A DNA stretch of 64,000 nucleotides from Cupriavidus gilardii (lineage in GTDB: Bacteria > Pseudomonadota > Gammaproteobacteria > Burkholderiales > Burkholderiaceae). The translations under genes and the position numbers were made by a program. The notes under the pieces were generated by a model that saw nothing but the letters and a program-made list of their open reading frames with translations, made no database searches and was not told the DNA's origin. This document shows, in pieces, positions 27,968-35,729 of the stretch (the first letter of the stretch is position 1; each line of letters opens with the position of its first letter). The stretch covers positions 1 through 64,000 of the forward strand of contig NZ_VZOV01000016.1 of assembly GCF_008801915.1 (NCBI RefSeq). Direction: 5' to 3'.

Positions 27968-30457
27968 TCATGGGGATTTGTCGCGATAGGCTAGCAGTCG
28001 AAGCGCATTGAACACGACGATCAGCGTCGACCCCTCATGCATGGCCACGGCGGGCCCGATACCGAGGCCGAGGATCGTGGCTGGCAGAAGGAACGCCACG
28101 ACGCCGAGGCTGATATACACGTTCTGAAGGATGATGGCCCGCGTATGTCGGCTTAAACCGACCACAAAAGGCAGGTGTTGGAGGTCGTCGGCCATCAGCG
28201 CAACATCCGCCGTTTCCAGTGCCACATCTGAACCTGCCGCACCCATTGCGATGCCCACCGTGGCGTTGGCCATTGCCGGCGCGTCGTTGACGCCGTCGCC
28301 GACCATGGCCACTTTGGCTTCCGCGCGCAACGTCTGGATGGCTTTGACCTTGTCCTCAGGCATCAGATCGCCCCAGGCTTCATCGATACCTACGTCCTTG
28401 GCGACGGCTTCGGCTGCGCGCTGGTGATCGCCGGAGATCATGATCATGCGTGTGATACCCAGCCTGCGCAGTGCCTCGAGGGCAGCGCGCGCCGAGGCGC
28501 GCGGCGTGTCCATCAGCCCAATGGCGCCGAGGTCCCGATCTCCCTGCCTGACGATCATTGTCGTGCGGCCAGTGCTGCGCAGCGTCTGCACTGCGCTCGC
28601 CATCGATTCGCTAAGCGGTGCAATCCCGTCGGCGCCGAACATGTCAGGCTTGCCAATCCAGACGGTCTTACCGCACAACGTCGCCGTGACCCCGCGTCCG
28701 GTCAAGCTTTGGAGATGAGACGCTTCCGGGATGGAACTGCCTTCCAGGCGCTTGCGGCCATCGCGGGCAATGGCCGCAGCCAACGGGTGGTCGCTGAGCG
28801 ACTCCACGGCGACCGCTACGCTCAACAATTCCGCTTCAGCTACTCCTTCGGCGACCATCACATCGGTAATACGGGGGCGCCCCTCCGTCAGCGTCCCCGT
28901 CTTATCGAATGCAATGGCTTTCAGTGAACCCAGGTTTTCGAGCGGCGCCCCGCCCTTGATCAGTACACCCCCTCTAGCGGCGCGCGCTACCCCCGACAGC
29001 ACCGCGCTCGGTGTCGCGATGGCGAGCGCGCATGGGCTGGCGGCAACCAGCACCGCCATGGCGCGGTAGAAGGTCGCACTGAACGGCTCATTGATCACTA
29101 GCCCTGCAAACAGCAGCAATACCGCCAGCACAAGCACTGCAGGAACAAAGATCCGTTCGAACTTCTCAGTGAACCGCTGGCTCGGTGACTTTTGCGCTTC
29201 GGCCTCGTTGACCATCTTGACGACTTTCGCCAGGGCGCTGTCCGTGGAAAGGCGCGTCACTTCCACTTCAATGGCGCCGGCGCCATTGATGGTTCCGGCG
29301 AACACGCGGGACACGGCCCCTACGGCATCGGGCTTCCTCCTGGCTGCGGCGGCGTCATCCACGGGCTGCTTGTCGACCGGGATGCTTTCGCCAGTAACCG
29401 GCGCTTGATTGACTGCGGAAGCCCCCTTTACCAGAAAACCATCGGCGGGGAGGCGTTCGTTCGGCCGAACCACCACCACATCCCCCACCTGCAATTCCTC
29501 GACGGGGACCTCTCGTACCTCGCCTTCACGCCGCACACTTGCTGTAGCCGGTGCGAGCGCCGCCAACGCTTCGATCGCCCGCTTGGCGCGCCCCATGGCG
29601 TAGTGTTCGAGCCCGTGGCCGAGACTGAACAAAAAGAGAAGTAGCGCGCCTTCCGCCCAAGCGCCTAACGCCGCCGCCCCTGCGGCGGCTACCAGCATCA
29701 GTGTGTCGATTTCGAACTTCTTTAGCCGGAGGTTCTCTATCGCTTCCCGAACGGTATAGAAACCACCAAAAAAATACGCGCCGACAAAGAAGGCAACCGG
29801 AATCCATGCTGGCAGGCTGCCGAACAGCTTACCAACGGCAAATCCGAGACCAAGCAAGGCCCCACAGATCAGGGAGAAGATTAGCTCAGTATTCGGGCCA
29901 AACACGCTGCCGTGTGCGTGGGCCTCATGCCCCTCGCCTTCCCCATGTGCATGATCCTTGACGCCTTCGCGGTGTTCATGGTCTGCATGACCGCTCTTCC
30001 GGGCACCGATCTCAACCGGCGCGAGCCCGCGTTTTGACAGGGCCTGCTCGATCCCTGCCGCGGAGATCCGATCGTTGTCGAATTCGACGCGCGCTATGCC
30101 GGAGGCGCTGACTTCGGCCTCGATGACGCCGGGCAAGGCCCGCAGTTGGCTAGCTACGGTTCGCGCTCGTCGTTCGTGCCAGACGCCCTTCAATTGCCAA
30201 AGCACATGACCAAACCGCGACGAAATCACCGCACCCGTGCTTGTCACCAGCTCCCGGATGCGGGCAAGGGAAATCGCTGCGGGATCGTAGTGGACACATA
30301 TCTGTGAATCGCTATCAACATTTGCAGTTTTTATATGCGCCGCCTCGACGCCCTCTTTCCCTCTCAGTTCGGACAGCAACCGTTCTACACAGGGATCAGA
30401 GGAATCGGGAAGGCCAGGAAGCAAGACAGGAATGTCCAGGCGCAGCTTTTCGGTCAT
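27968..30457 (-). CDS. czcP: CzcP, PIB4-type Zn/Co/Cd P-type ATPase
   Basis: 829 aa. Residues 1-150 or so form two degenerate HMA-like domains without CxxC. A His-rich linker (HADHEHREGVKDHAHGEGEG) follows near 157-184. The membrane metal site is SPC (AASPCALAIATP, about 474) and the last helices carry HEGST (about 806); SPC plus HEG(G/S)T defines the PIB4 class. DKTGTLTEG near 517 is the phosphorylation site, SDHPLA and GDGVNDAPAMA the nucleotide and hinge sites. C. metallidurans CzcP works with CzcCBA by loading the periplasm with Zn, Co or Cd. It reads leftward from an intergenic region with a candidate CzcR array. Confidence 0.88.
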   Translation of the reverse strand: MTEKLRLDIPVLLPGLPDSSDPCVERLLSELRGKEGVEAAHIKTANVDSDSQICVHYDPAAISLARIRELVTSTGAVISSRFGHVLWQLKGVWHERRARTVASQLRALPGVIEAEVSASGIARVEFDNDRISAAGIEQALSKRGLAPVEIGARKSGHADHEHREGVKDHAHGEGEGHEAHAHGSVFGPNTELIFSLICGALLGLGFAVGKLFGSLPAWIPVAFFVGAYFFGGFYTVREAIENLRLKKFEIDTLMLVAAAGAAALGAWAEGALLLFLFSLGHGLEHYAMGRAKRAIEALAALAPATASVRREGEVREVPVEELQVGDVVVVRPNERLPADGFLVKGASAVNQAPVTGESIPVDKQPVDDAAAARRKPDAVGAVSRVFAGTINGAGAIEVEVTRLSTDSALAKVVKMVNEAEAQKSPSQRFTEKFERIFVPAVLVLAVLLLFAGLVINEPFSATFYRAMAVLVAASPCALAIATPSAVLSGVARAARGGVLIKGGAPLENLGSLKAIAFDKTGTLTEGRPRITDVMVAEGVAEAELLSVAVAVESLSDHPLAAAIARDGRKRLEGSSIPEASHLQSLTGRGVTATLCGKTVWIGKPDMFGADGIAPLSESMASAVQTLRSTGRTTMIVRQGDRDLGAIGLMDTPRASARAALEALRRLGITRMIMISGDHQRAAEAVAKDVGIDEAWGDLMPEDKVKAIQTLRAEAKVAMVGDGVNDAPAMANATVGIAMGAAGSDVALETADVALMADDLQHLPFVVGLSRHTRAIILQNVYISLGVVAFLLPATILGLGIGPAVAMHEGSTLIVVFNALRLLAYRDKSP

Positions 30458-30573
30458 TGTCGCGGGCTCCAGTCAGTCTGAATCGGCATTCACGCCGTTG
30501 CACACTATTAGCAACTAGTGTGCCCCGCATTGCAACAACAAAGCTCAACGAGTCAGCGCCCCAATGCCCCGCC

Positions 30574-30611
30574 GTAATGCGTTGGTAATGTGCCCGCAAT
30601 CTGAGCGTACT
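30574..30611 (+). promoter_or_regulatory. Candidate CzcR array of 11-bp-phased half-sites
   Basis: GTAAT at 30574, GTAAT at 30585, GCAAT at 30596 and GTACT at 30607: four half-sites, exactly 11 bp apart, the tandem layout bound by OmpR/PhoB-family regulators. It ends 50 bp before the small gene at 30661 and lies 117 bp from the czcP start. Similar arrays precede czcI, the czcJ-like gene and mgtC. Confidence 0.6.
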
Positions 30612-30618
30612 ATCTTGC

Positions 30619-30643
30619 GGATGACAGGATCCTCATGTCATCC
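30619..30643. repeat. Inverted repeat in the leader of the 30661 gene
   Basis: GGATGAC and GTCATCC form a perfect 7-bp inverted repeat separated by 11 bases, between the phased half-sites and the ATG. The centre AGGATCCT is itself palindromic. It could be an operator or an RNA hairpin in the 5' leader. Confidence 0.55.
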
Positions 30644-30660
30644 GTCCAGGAACCATACAG

Positions 30661-30942
30661 ATGATTAGCGCCGTCGCATGCTCTGCCTTGCTGGCCTACG
30701 CTTTGCCGGCTCCTGCGACCGGTGATCGACTCAGCGAGAAGCCGACCCAGTGGCACACCCTCGCCATTGGACATTCAGACACGGGATACGCCTCCCGCGA
30801 CCAACGGGTTGCCTGGGCGGCCAACCCGCGACATCGCACAGCCAAACATCCGTCGAAGCAGGAATCCGCAGCGAGCACACCGGAGCCGTCTTCCAGAGAC
30901 GCGTCCAGCGCTGTCGCCGCACCCAAGCCGCCCTGCCAGTAG
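30661..30942 (+). CDS. Small secreted protein of unknown function
   Basis: 93 aa with AGGAA ahead of the ATG. A short signal peptide (MISAVACSALLAYALPAPATG) precedes a polar, low-complexity mature part rich in Ser, Ala, Pro and Arg. No domain is recognised. It is the gene directly downstream of the phased half-site array, divergent from czcP, so zinc or cadmium induction is plausible. The composition leaves some doubt that it is translated. Confidence 0.5.
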   Translation: MISAVACSALLAYALPAPATGDRLSEKPTQWHTLAIGHSDTGYASRDQRVAWAANPRHRTAKHPSKQESAASTPEPSSRDASSAVAAPKPPCQ

Positions 30943-30956
30943 TCGCGGTTTCCCCG

Positions 30957-31379
30957 CTAGGGCCGCATGTCCTGGTAGAGCTTGAGCATGTCCTTGTACT
31001 CGTCGGCAGTCTTTTGAATGGAGAACCGCATCCGCAGCGCGTTCTCTGCAAACGCCACACGCTCGACGTCCATCTCCACGGTGTTGCCGTCCATACTCGA
31101 CTGCAGGGGGACGCGATACATCAGATCCTCTTCCAGCGCGGGCTTGCTTGCCTCGATGTGTCGCGGCGAAGTCATGGTCATGCCCGCAAAATTCTGGCCA
31201 CTGCCCATCACCCTATCCAACTCGGCGCTGAAGTCGATATCGCGCGCCTTGTAGTTCGGCGTATCCGCATTTGCAATATTTGCAGACAGCAGCTCGAACC
31301 TCCGTGTGCGAAGTCGCAGCGCTTGCTCATGAACGCTGTCTTCGCTACGCGCCCATTTTGCGACGTATGGCGTGTCCAT
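30957..31379 (-). CDS. flgB: Orphan FlgB, flagellar basal-body rod protein
   Basis: 140 aa from the ATG at 31379; the open frame upstream is not protein-like. The rod-protein N-terminal signature is clear (LRTRRFELLSANIANADTPNYKARDIDF), and the C-terminal helix (NALRMRFSIQKTADEYKDMLKLY) is the FlgB type. FlgB forms the proximal rod in the periplasm and normally heads flgBCDEFGHIJKL. No other flagellar gene is in the window. It lies between czcP and czcE, in a metal island. It may be cargo, a moonlighting gene or a relic that remains intact. Confidence 0.85.
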   Translation of the reverse strand: MDTPYVAKWARSEDSVHEQALRLRTRRFELLSANIANADTPNYKARDIDFSAELDRVMGSGQNFAGMTMTSPRHIEASKPALEEDLMYRVPLQSSMDGNTVEMDVERVAFAENALRMRFSIQKTADEYKDMLKLYQDMRP

Positions 31380-31589
31380 CCTTACTCTCCAACTAGATCG
31401 GAACCCGCAGCGTATTGCAAAGGCAGTCGATCTTGCTTCGAGAGAAGCGACCTCTTTTCGTGAGTTTCCCATTACCGGCCCGCAATGTTCGCGCGCACAC
31501 AGGTTGACGCGTCCGCGCGAAAGCCATGTCAATCCACATAACCCCGGTACGTTCCACCTTGTCGTCATCACGCGACGAAGTGACCCCAC

Positions 31590-31616
31590 GTAATTACTTC
31601 GCAATCTGACCGTCAT
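31590..31616 (+). promoter_or_regulatory. Candidate CzcR array upstream of the czcJ-like gene
   Basis: GTAAT at 31590, GCAAT at 31601 and GTCAT at 31612, 11 bp apart, ending 60 bp before the ATG at 31676. The block GCAATCTGACNGTCATCT is nearly the same as at 43339, which stands 58 bp from the mgtC-like start. Confidence 0.6.
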
Positions 31617-31675
31617 CTGCAGATTTCTATACTCGCCCCCACCAAATTAATTTCGGGTCTTAATGAGGAGAATCC

Positions 31676-31806
31676 ATGAAGATTAGTCGCATTGCCGTCG
31701 CATCCCTCGGTCTGTTCGCTACAACCGCATTCAGCGTGACGTATTTACCGACGGCTCGCGTATTGGGCCGCGTGATGTGTTCACCGATGGCGCACGCGGA
31801 ATTTGA
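31676..31806 (+). pseudogene. czcJ/copQ-like small secreted repeat protein, frameshifted
   Basis: GAGGAG precedes an ATG encoding a signal peptide, MKISRIAVASLGLFATTAFS. At about 31738 the coding frame must change by one base to read RDVFTDGSRIGPRDVFTDGARGI and a TGA at 31804-31806. The RDVFTDG repeat is that of the copQ-like gene at 10135. In the uncorrected frame the protein would instead end in unrelated residues. Position next to czcE fits czcJ. The frameshift could be real or a base-calling error. Confidence 0.65.
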
Positions 31807-31914
31807 CGCAAGCCGTCCCTGAAACTCAGACCGACCTCTGTGGGGGAGCCAGGCACCCGTCAGTTGCTTGGCTCTTGGTGCTCTTTCGCTTTATCCCGAT
31901 GGCGAAAGCTTCCG

Positions 31915-31947
31915 AAGCTTGCCCTCCCCGGAGGGCAAGCTTTTTTT
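31915..31947 (+). terminator. Rho-independent terminator downstream of the czcJ-like gene
   Basis: A perfect 12-bp stem AAGCTTGCCCTC / GAGGGCAAGCTT with a CCCG loop, followed by a run of seven T counting the stem's last two. Confidence 0.9.
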
Positions 31948-32054
31948 CCCTCCATCGGCGTCAATCCGGTGCCGTTCATGATGCGGTGGCGCGTGCTACA
32001 ACTTCCCATCGCCTCGTGTATTGCTAAGCGGCAGAACCGACGCCAATGACGATG

Positions 32055-32080
32055 AAAAAGGCCCCGCATTGTGCGGGGCC
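32055..32080 (-). terminator. Rho-independent terminator of czcE
   Basis: On the complement, a 9-bp perfect stem GGCCCCGCA / TGCGGGGCC with a CAA loop is followed by TTTTT, 25 bases after the czcE stop. Confidence 0.88.
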
Positions 32081-32104
32081 TGTAGTTCACCGGTTCAGCA
32101 ACGT

Positions 32105-32500
32105 TCAGCCACCTGTGAAGAGGTCGCTTCTATCAATATAGACGCGCACGCCAGCGCTACCCGGCAGATCCGGCATCAACAAGCCAAGGTCCACACTCGT
32201 ATCCCTGACCATCTGGGCGAAGGTCCATGCGACGATCTTCTCGCCGGCCCGAAACGCCACCGTCTCGCCAGAGTCCACGTTGACATACCGCATCCCTGGC
32301 TTCACGTCGATAATGCGACTGGCCTGAGATTGGCCGGCTGGATCGCCATACAAGGTCGCGTGACGCTTCGCCATCGCCTGCGCCGTCGCCGTCGACGCAG
32401 GCACGCCCGGTTTCAACCCGGTCATTTCCAAAGCATACGAAGCCGACATCCCACCCAACAGCAACGCCGCAAACAGCAAGGCGTGTTTCTTCGTTTTCAT
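32105..32500 (-). CDS. czcE: CzcE, periplasmic metal-binding protein
   Basis: 131 aa from the ATG at 32500, which sits six bases after AGGAG; the ATG at 32506 abuts the ribosome site. A signal peptide (MKTKKHALLFAALLLGGMSA) precedes the CzcE fold: GMRYVNVDSGETVAFRAGEKIVAWTFAQM and VRVYIDRSDLFTGG. CzcE of C. metallidurans binds Cu(II) and Cd/Zn and modulates czc expression. It shares its domain with CopH at 10503. It is downstream of czcRS in the same direction, has its own leader, and is followed by a strong terminator. Confidence 0.9.
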   Translation of the reverse strand: MKTKKHALLFAALLLGGMSASYALEMTGLKPGVPASTATAQAMAKRHATLYGDPAGQSQASRIIDVKPGMRYVNVDSGETVAFRAGEKIVAWTFAQMVRDTSVDLGLLMPDLPGSAGVRVYIDRSDLFTGG

Positions 32501-32569
32501 AGTCATCTCCTTTCTAGAGACTTCGTTGATCTATGAAAACGAGTGTATAAATTGTACGCATGCTGCAGC

Positions 32570-32585
32570 CTTGCCCGGCGATTAC
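32570..32585 (-). promoter_or_regulatory. Weak two-copy phased half-site upstream of czcE
   Basis: On the complement GTAAT begins at 32585 and GCAAG at 32574, 11 bp apart, 70 bp before the czcE start. One half-site is imperfect, so it is listed with low confidence as a CzcR site. Confidence 0.35.
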
Positions 32586-32614
32586 AAATAGGCAATCGGG
32601 CTCATTGCACCACT

Positions 32615-34045
32615 CTACCCAACGACTGGTCGGTCCTGACTCGGCCTACCCACCGAAACCCGCGCTGAGGCTTCAGCACCGTTGAGCGGGAAGCGCAATG
32701 TAAAGCGTGTCTTCCCATCCAAGCCGCTCACGGCTGACGCGTCGCCGCCATGGAGCTCCATGATCGACAGGACGATGGCCAGGCCCAGCCCCGTGGACTG
32801 TGACGAGTTGGATCTCGCCCTATCCCCACGGAAGAACCGATCAAAGATGAGGGAAAGTTCCCGCTCCGGGATTGGGTCTCCAACGTTCGTGATGTCGATG
32901 CAACAATGTGCCGCTTCGCGGCGCACCACCAGATCTATCATCGAATTCGGCCACGCATGACGGACCGCATTTGACAGAACATTGTTGATCGCACGCTGGA
33001 ACAGAATGGCATCAGCGACCAGGGTGGCATCCCCGCTTACCCTGATTACGACGCTTCGCTCCTCTGCAAGCACCGAAAAGTAGGCGGACAACTTGCGAAG
33101 TTCTGCATTCAACTGGAGTTCCGTCAACTCGAGCGCCACATTGGCACTGTCAGCTCGCGCGAGGAACAACATCGCATCGATCATCCTCGCAAGTCGCTGG
33201 TATTCGACCAGGCTTTCCTCCACCAAGGCGACATACTCGGGCCCGGTGCGGTCTCGTGACAAGGCGACCTCGGCATGTCCAATGAGGTTGTTAAGCGGCG
33301 TGCGCAAATCATGGGCAAGATCGGCGGAGAACCGCGACAGCTTCTGATAACCATCCTCGAGGCGTTGCAGCATCGCATTGAACGCAGAGGCGATATCACG
33401 CACTTCGGTGGGCTTGGGTGGCATGTCCACCCGGTAGCTCAGCCGTTCCACACTGATCCGGTTGATCTGCTTGATAAGTACGTGCGCCGGCTCCAGCTCA
33501 CGGCGCGTAATGGCCGCCCCCACCAGGGCCGTCAATATCACACCGACGGTGGTACCAAGCACGAGCGTCGTCCGGAATCGCGCAGTCACCTGCTTCCTGT
33601 CCTCGCCAGACTTCGCCACGAACACCGTCGCCCGCGTACCGTCTCGCCCCAACACCGCATCGGCGGACTGGAACATGAGCGATGACTTTCCCGTGACCGC
33701 CGCTTGGTCAGTGCCTTCCAGCAATGCATCGTTGCCCGTGCGAAACAAAAGCCGGCCATCCAGCGCCGTGACGCGAACGATGAGGTCCGAGTAACCTCGC
33801 ACCAGATCATCGAAGCGATGCTGCGCCGCCGGGACGCCCTGCACCCCGTCCACCTCGCGCAAGAAATGCTCGACCTGTTCGAGTTTTCCCTTTACAACCT
33901 CATCGTCTCTGGCCTCGAGTTGCGCGGCGAGCGAGTAGTAAGCAAAGGCGCCCATGCTGGCCAGCGCGATAGACAGTACCAATGCAAAGAAGAGCCCAAG
34001 CCGCCTCGTCAGTGACAGCGGGGTTATCGAAGTCCCGGGCCTCAT
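32615..34045 (-). CDS. czcS: CzcS, sensor histidine kinase of the czc system
   Basis: 476 aa from MRPGTS at 34045, four bases after the czcR stop; the frame is open 33 bases further upstream inside czcR, but this start gives the length I recall for CzcS. Two helices flank a periplasmic sensor of about 120 residues. HAMP follows, then the phospho-acceptor box DLAHDLRTPLNNL with His near 245, the N-box NNVLSNAVRH and GLGLAIVLSIME. It is an inner-membrane kinase that senses Zn, Cd or Co and phosphorylates CzcR. It forms an operon with czcR. Confidence 0.94.
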   Translation of the reverse strand: MRPGTSITPLSLTRRLGLFFALVLSIALASMGAFAYYSLAAQLEARDDEVVKGKLEQVEHFLREVDGVQGVPAAQHRFDDLVRGYSDLIVRVTALDGRLLFRTGNDALLEGTDQAAVTGKSSLMFQSADAVLGRDGTRATVFVAKSGEDRKQVTARFRTTLVLGTTVGVILTALVGAAITRRELEPAHVLIKQINRISVERLSYRVDMPPKPTEVRDIASAFNAMLQRLEDGYQKLSRFSADLAHDLRTPLNNLIGHAEVALSRDRTGPEYVALVEESLVEYQRLARMIDAMLFLARADSANVALELTELQLNAELRKLSAYFSVLAEERSVVIRVSGDATLVADAILFQRAINNVLSNAVRHAWPNSMIDLVVRREAAHCCIDITNVGDPIPERELSLIFDRFFRGDRARSNSSQSTGLGLAIVLSIMELHGGDASAVSGLDGKTRFTLRFPLNGAEASARVSVGRPSQDRPVVG

Positions 34046-34049
34046 TCCG

Positions 34050-34727
34050 TCACCGGCCGCGCTCTGGGTCGAGGACATAGCCCATTCCCCGTACGGTATG
34101 GATCAGCTTTTGATCGAAGGGATCATCCACCTTGGATCTCAGGCGCCGGATCGCGACGTCAACGACATTGGTATCCGTGTCGAAGTTGACGTCCCAGACC
34201 TGGGACGCGATCGTGGTTCGCGACAGCACCTCCCCTCTCCGGCGCATGAGCAGGTGCAACAGCGAGAACTCCTGATTCGTCAATTCAATGCGGGTAGTTC
34301 CCCGGAATACCCGCCTTCCAAGCACGTCGATGTCCAGATCGGCAATGCGCAATCGCTCGGACTCCTTCGAGGTGCTTTGGCGCAAGCAACGCCGGATACG
34401 GGCAAGGAGCTCGGCAAAGGCGAAGGGCTTGACCAGGTAATCGTCTGCCCCCAACTCGAAGCCTCTGACACGATCCGCCACATCATCCAGCGCCGTCAGA
34501 AACAGTACGGGTGTCTCGGACTTGGATCGAATGGACTTGATGACCGTCCACCCGTCCATACCTGGCAGCATGACGTCCAGGATGATGACGTCGTAGTCGG
34601 TCTCTTCCGCCATGTGGAGCCCATCGCCACCATTGTTCGCGATGTCGACCACGAAACCCGACTCCGACAATCCCTTCTGCAAATACTCCGCAGTACGCGG
34701 TTCGTCTTCTACAACAAGTACCCGCAC
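34050..34727 (-). CDS. czcR: CzcR, OmpR-family response regulator
   Basis: 225 aa from a GTG at 34727 with GGAGG upstream, inside the czcD stop region; the longer frame adds a non-conserved leader. The receiver has the acidic pair ED at 7-8, the phospho-acceptor Asp51 ([10 protein letters not shown]) and Lys in DDYLVKPF. The winged-helix effector ends [15 protein letters not shown]. It activates czc promoters with CzcS. Its likely targets are the 11-bp-phased half-sites at 30574, 31590, 42285 and 43328; this link is inferred. Confidence 0.94.
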   Translation of the reverse strand: MRVLVVEDEPRTAEYLQKGLSESGFVVDIANNGGDGLHMAEETDYDVIILDVMLPGMDGWTVIKSIRSKSETPVLFLTALDDVADRVRGFELGADDYLVKPFAFAELLARIRRCLRQSTSKESERLRIADLDIDVLGRRVFRGTTRIELTNQEFSLLHLLMRRRGEVLSRTTIASQVWDVNFDTDTNVVDVAIRRLRSKVDDPFDQKLIHTVRGMGYVLDPERGR

Positions 34728-34728
34728 C

Positions 34729-35679
34729 TTAGTTTCCTCCTGCAGCAAGCGACTTCGATCCGACCAGTGCTGGCGATGCATTGAAATGCTGAGCTGCATC
34801 CGCTTGTTCGCATGGTGCCAGTTCGAACTGAATGGTCACGTGCGTGATATCGAATTTGTCAGCCAGCATCTGCTTCAATTCCGGTAGCACTTCCATTTCC
34901 GGGTTGACGGCCGTGTCATTCACGACATGAACCGTCAAGCTCGCCTTGCCGCTGGTAAGTGCCCAGATGTGGAGGTCATGGAAGCTTTTTACCCCGGGCG
35001 TCGCCAGAATTTGCTTCTCAACCTCTGCCAGATCCACGTCATCGGGTACGCCTTCGAGCAGCACATTCAGGCTCGACTTCAGCAGGATCCACGTGCGAGG
35101 CAGTACCCAGAGGCCGATCAGCACCGCAATGGCGGAGTCGACCCACGCCCAGCCCGTGAAGCGGATGATGATCGCACCGGCGATGACGCCAACCGACCCG
35201 AGCAGATCGCTCCAGACTTCCAGATAAGCACCCTTCACGTTCAGGCTGCTGCTTTGCCCGGAGGACAGCATGCGCATGCTGATGAGATTGATGATCAGGC
35301 CCAGCACAGCCACGACGAACATGCCGGTTGACTCAATCTGAGGTGGCGATTTCAGCCGCAGGTAGGCTTCGTACAGGATGTAGATAGCCACACCGAACAG
35401 CAGCAATGCGTTAAAGGCCGCGGCAAGAATCTCAAAACGGTAGTAGCCAAATGTCCGCTTCTTGTCCGCGGGTCGCTTGGCGATCGCAATAGCAGCCAGT
35501 GCGATGGCCAGTGCGACGGTGTCCGTGAGCATGTGCGCGGCGTCGGAGATCAACGCCAGGCTCTTCGTCATGACACCACCGACCACTTCGGCAATCAGGA
35601 ACGTACCGGTCAGCGCAAGGGCGATCTTGAGCGATCGCTCGTTGCCACCGGGATGGTCGTGTGAGTGACCTGCGCCCAT
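34729..35679 (-). CDS. czcD: CzcD, cation-diffusion-facilitator Zn/Co/Cd exporter
   Basis: 316 aa. A His-rich N-terminus ([12 protein letters not shown]) precedes six helices. The transport sites are visible as [14 protein letters not shown] in helix II and [14 protein letters not shown] in helix V. A cytosolic C-terminal domain follows ([24 protein letters not shown]). It exports Zn, Co and Cd from cytosol to periplasm in exchange for protons and is known to reduce czc induction. AGGAG precedes the ATG. It is separated from czcA by a terminator and abuts czcR, whose ribosome site lies at the czcD stop. Confidence 0.96.
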   Translation of the reverse strand: MGAGHSHDHPGGNERSLKIALALTGTFLIAEVVGGVMTKSLALISDAAHMLTDTVALAIALAAIAIAKRPADKKRTFGYYRFEILAAAFNALLLFGVAIYILYEAYLRLKSPPQIESTGMFVVAVLGLIINLISMRMLSSGQSSSLNVKGAYLEVWSDLLGSVGVIAGAIIIRFTGWAWVDSAIAVLIGLWVLPRTWILLKSSLNVLLEGVPDDVDLAEVEKQILATPGVKSFHDLHIWALTSGKASLTVHVVNDTAVNPEMEVLPELKQMLADKFDITHVTIQFELAPCEQADAAQHFNASPALVGSKSLAAGGN

Positions 35680-35691
35680 AGAAACTCCTAT

Positions 35692-35720
35692 AAAAATTGG
35701 GCGGTACGATGACCGCCCAA
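35692..35720 (-). terminator. Terminator between czcA and czcD
   Basis: On the complement, a 9-bp perfect stem TTGGGCGGT / ACCGCCCAA with a six-base loop is followed by TTTTT, ten bases after the czcA stop. It should end or attenuate the czcICBA transcript before czcD, giving the downstream genes lower or separate expression. Confidence 0.85.
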
Positions 35721-35729
35721 GGATTTACG

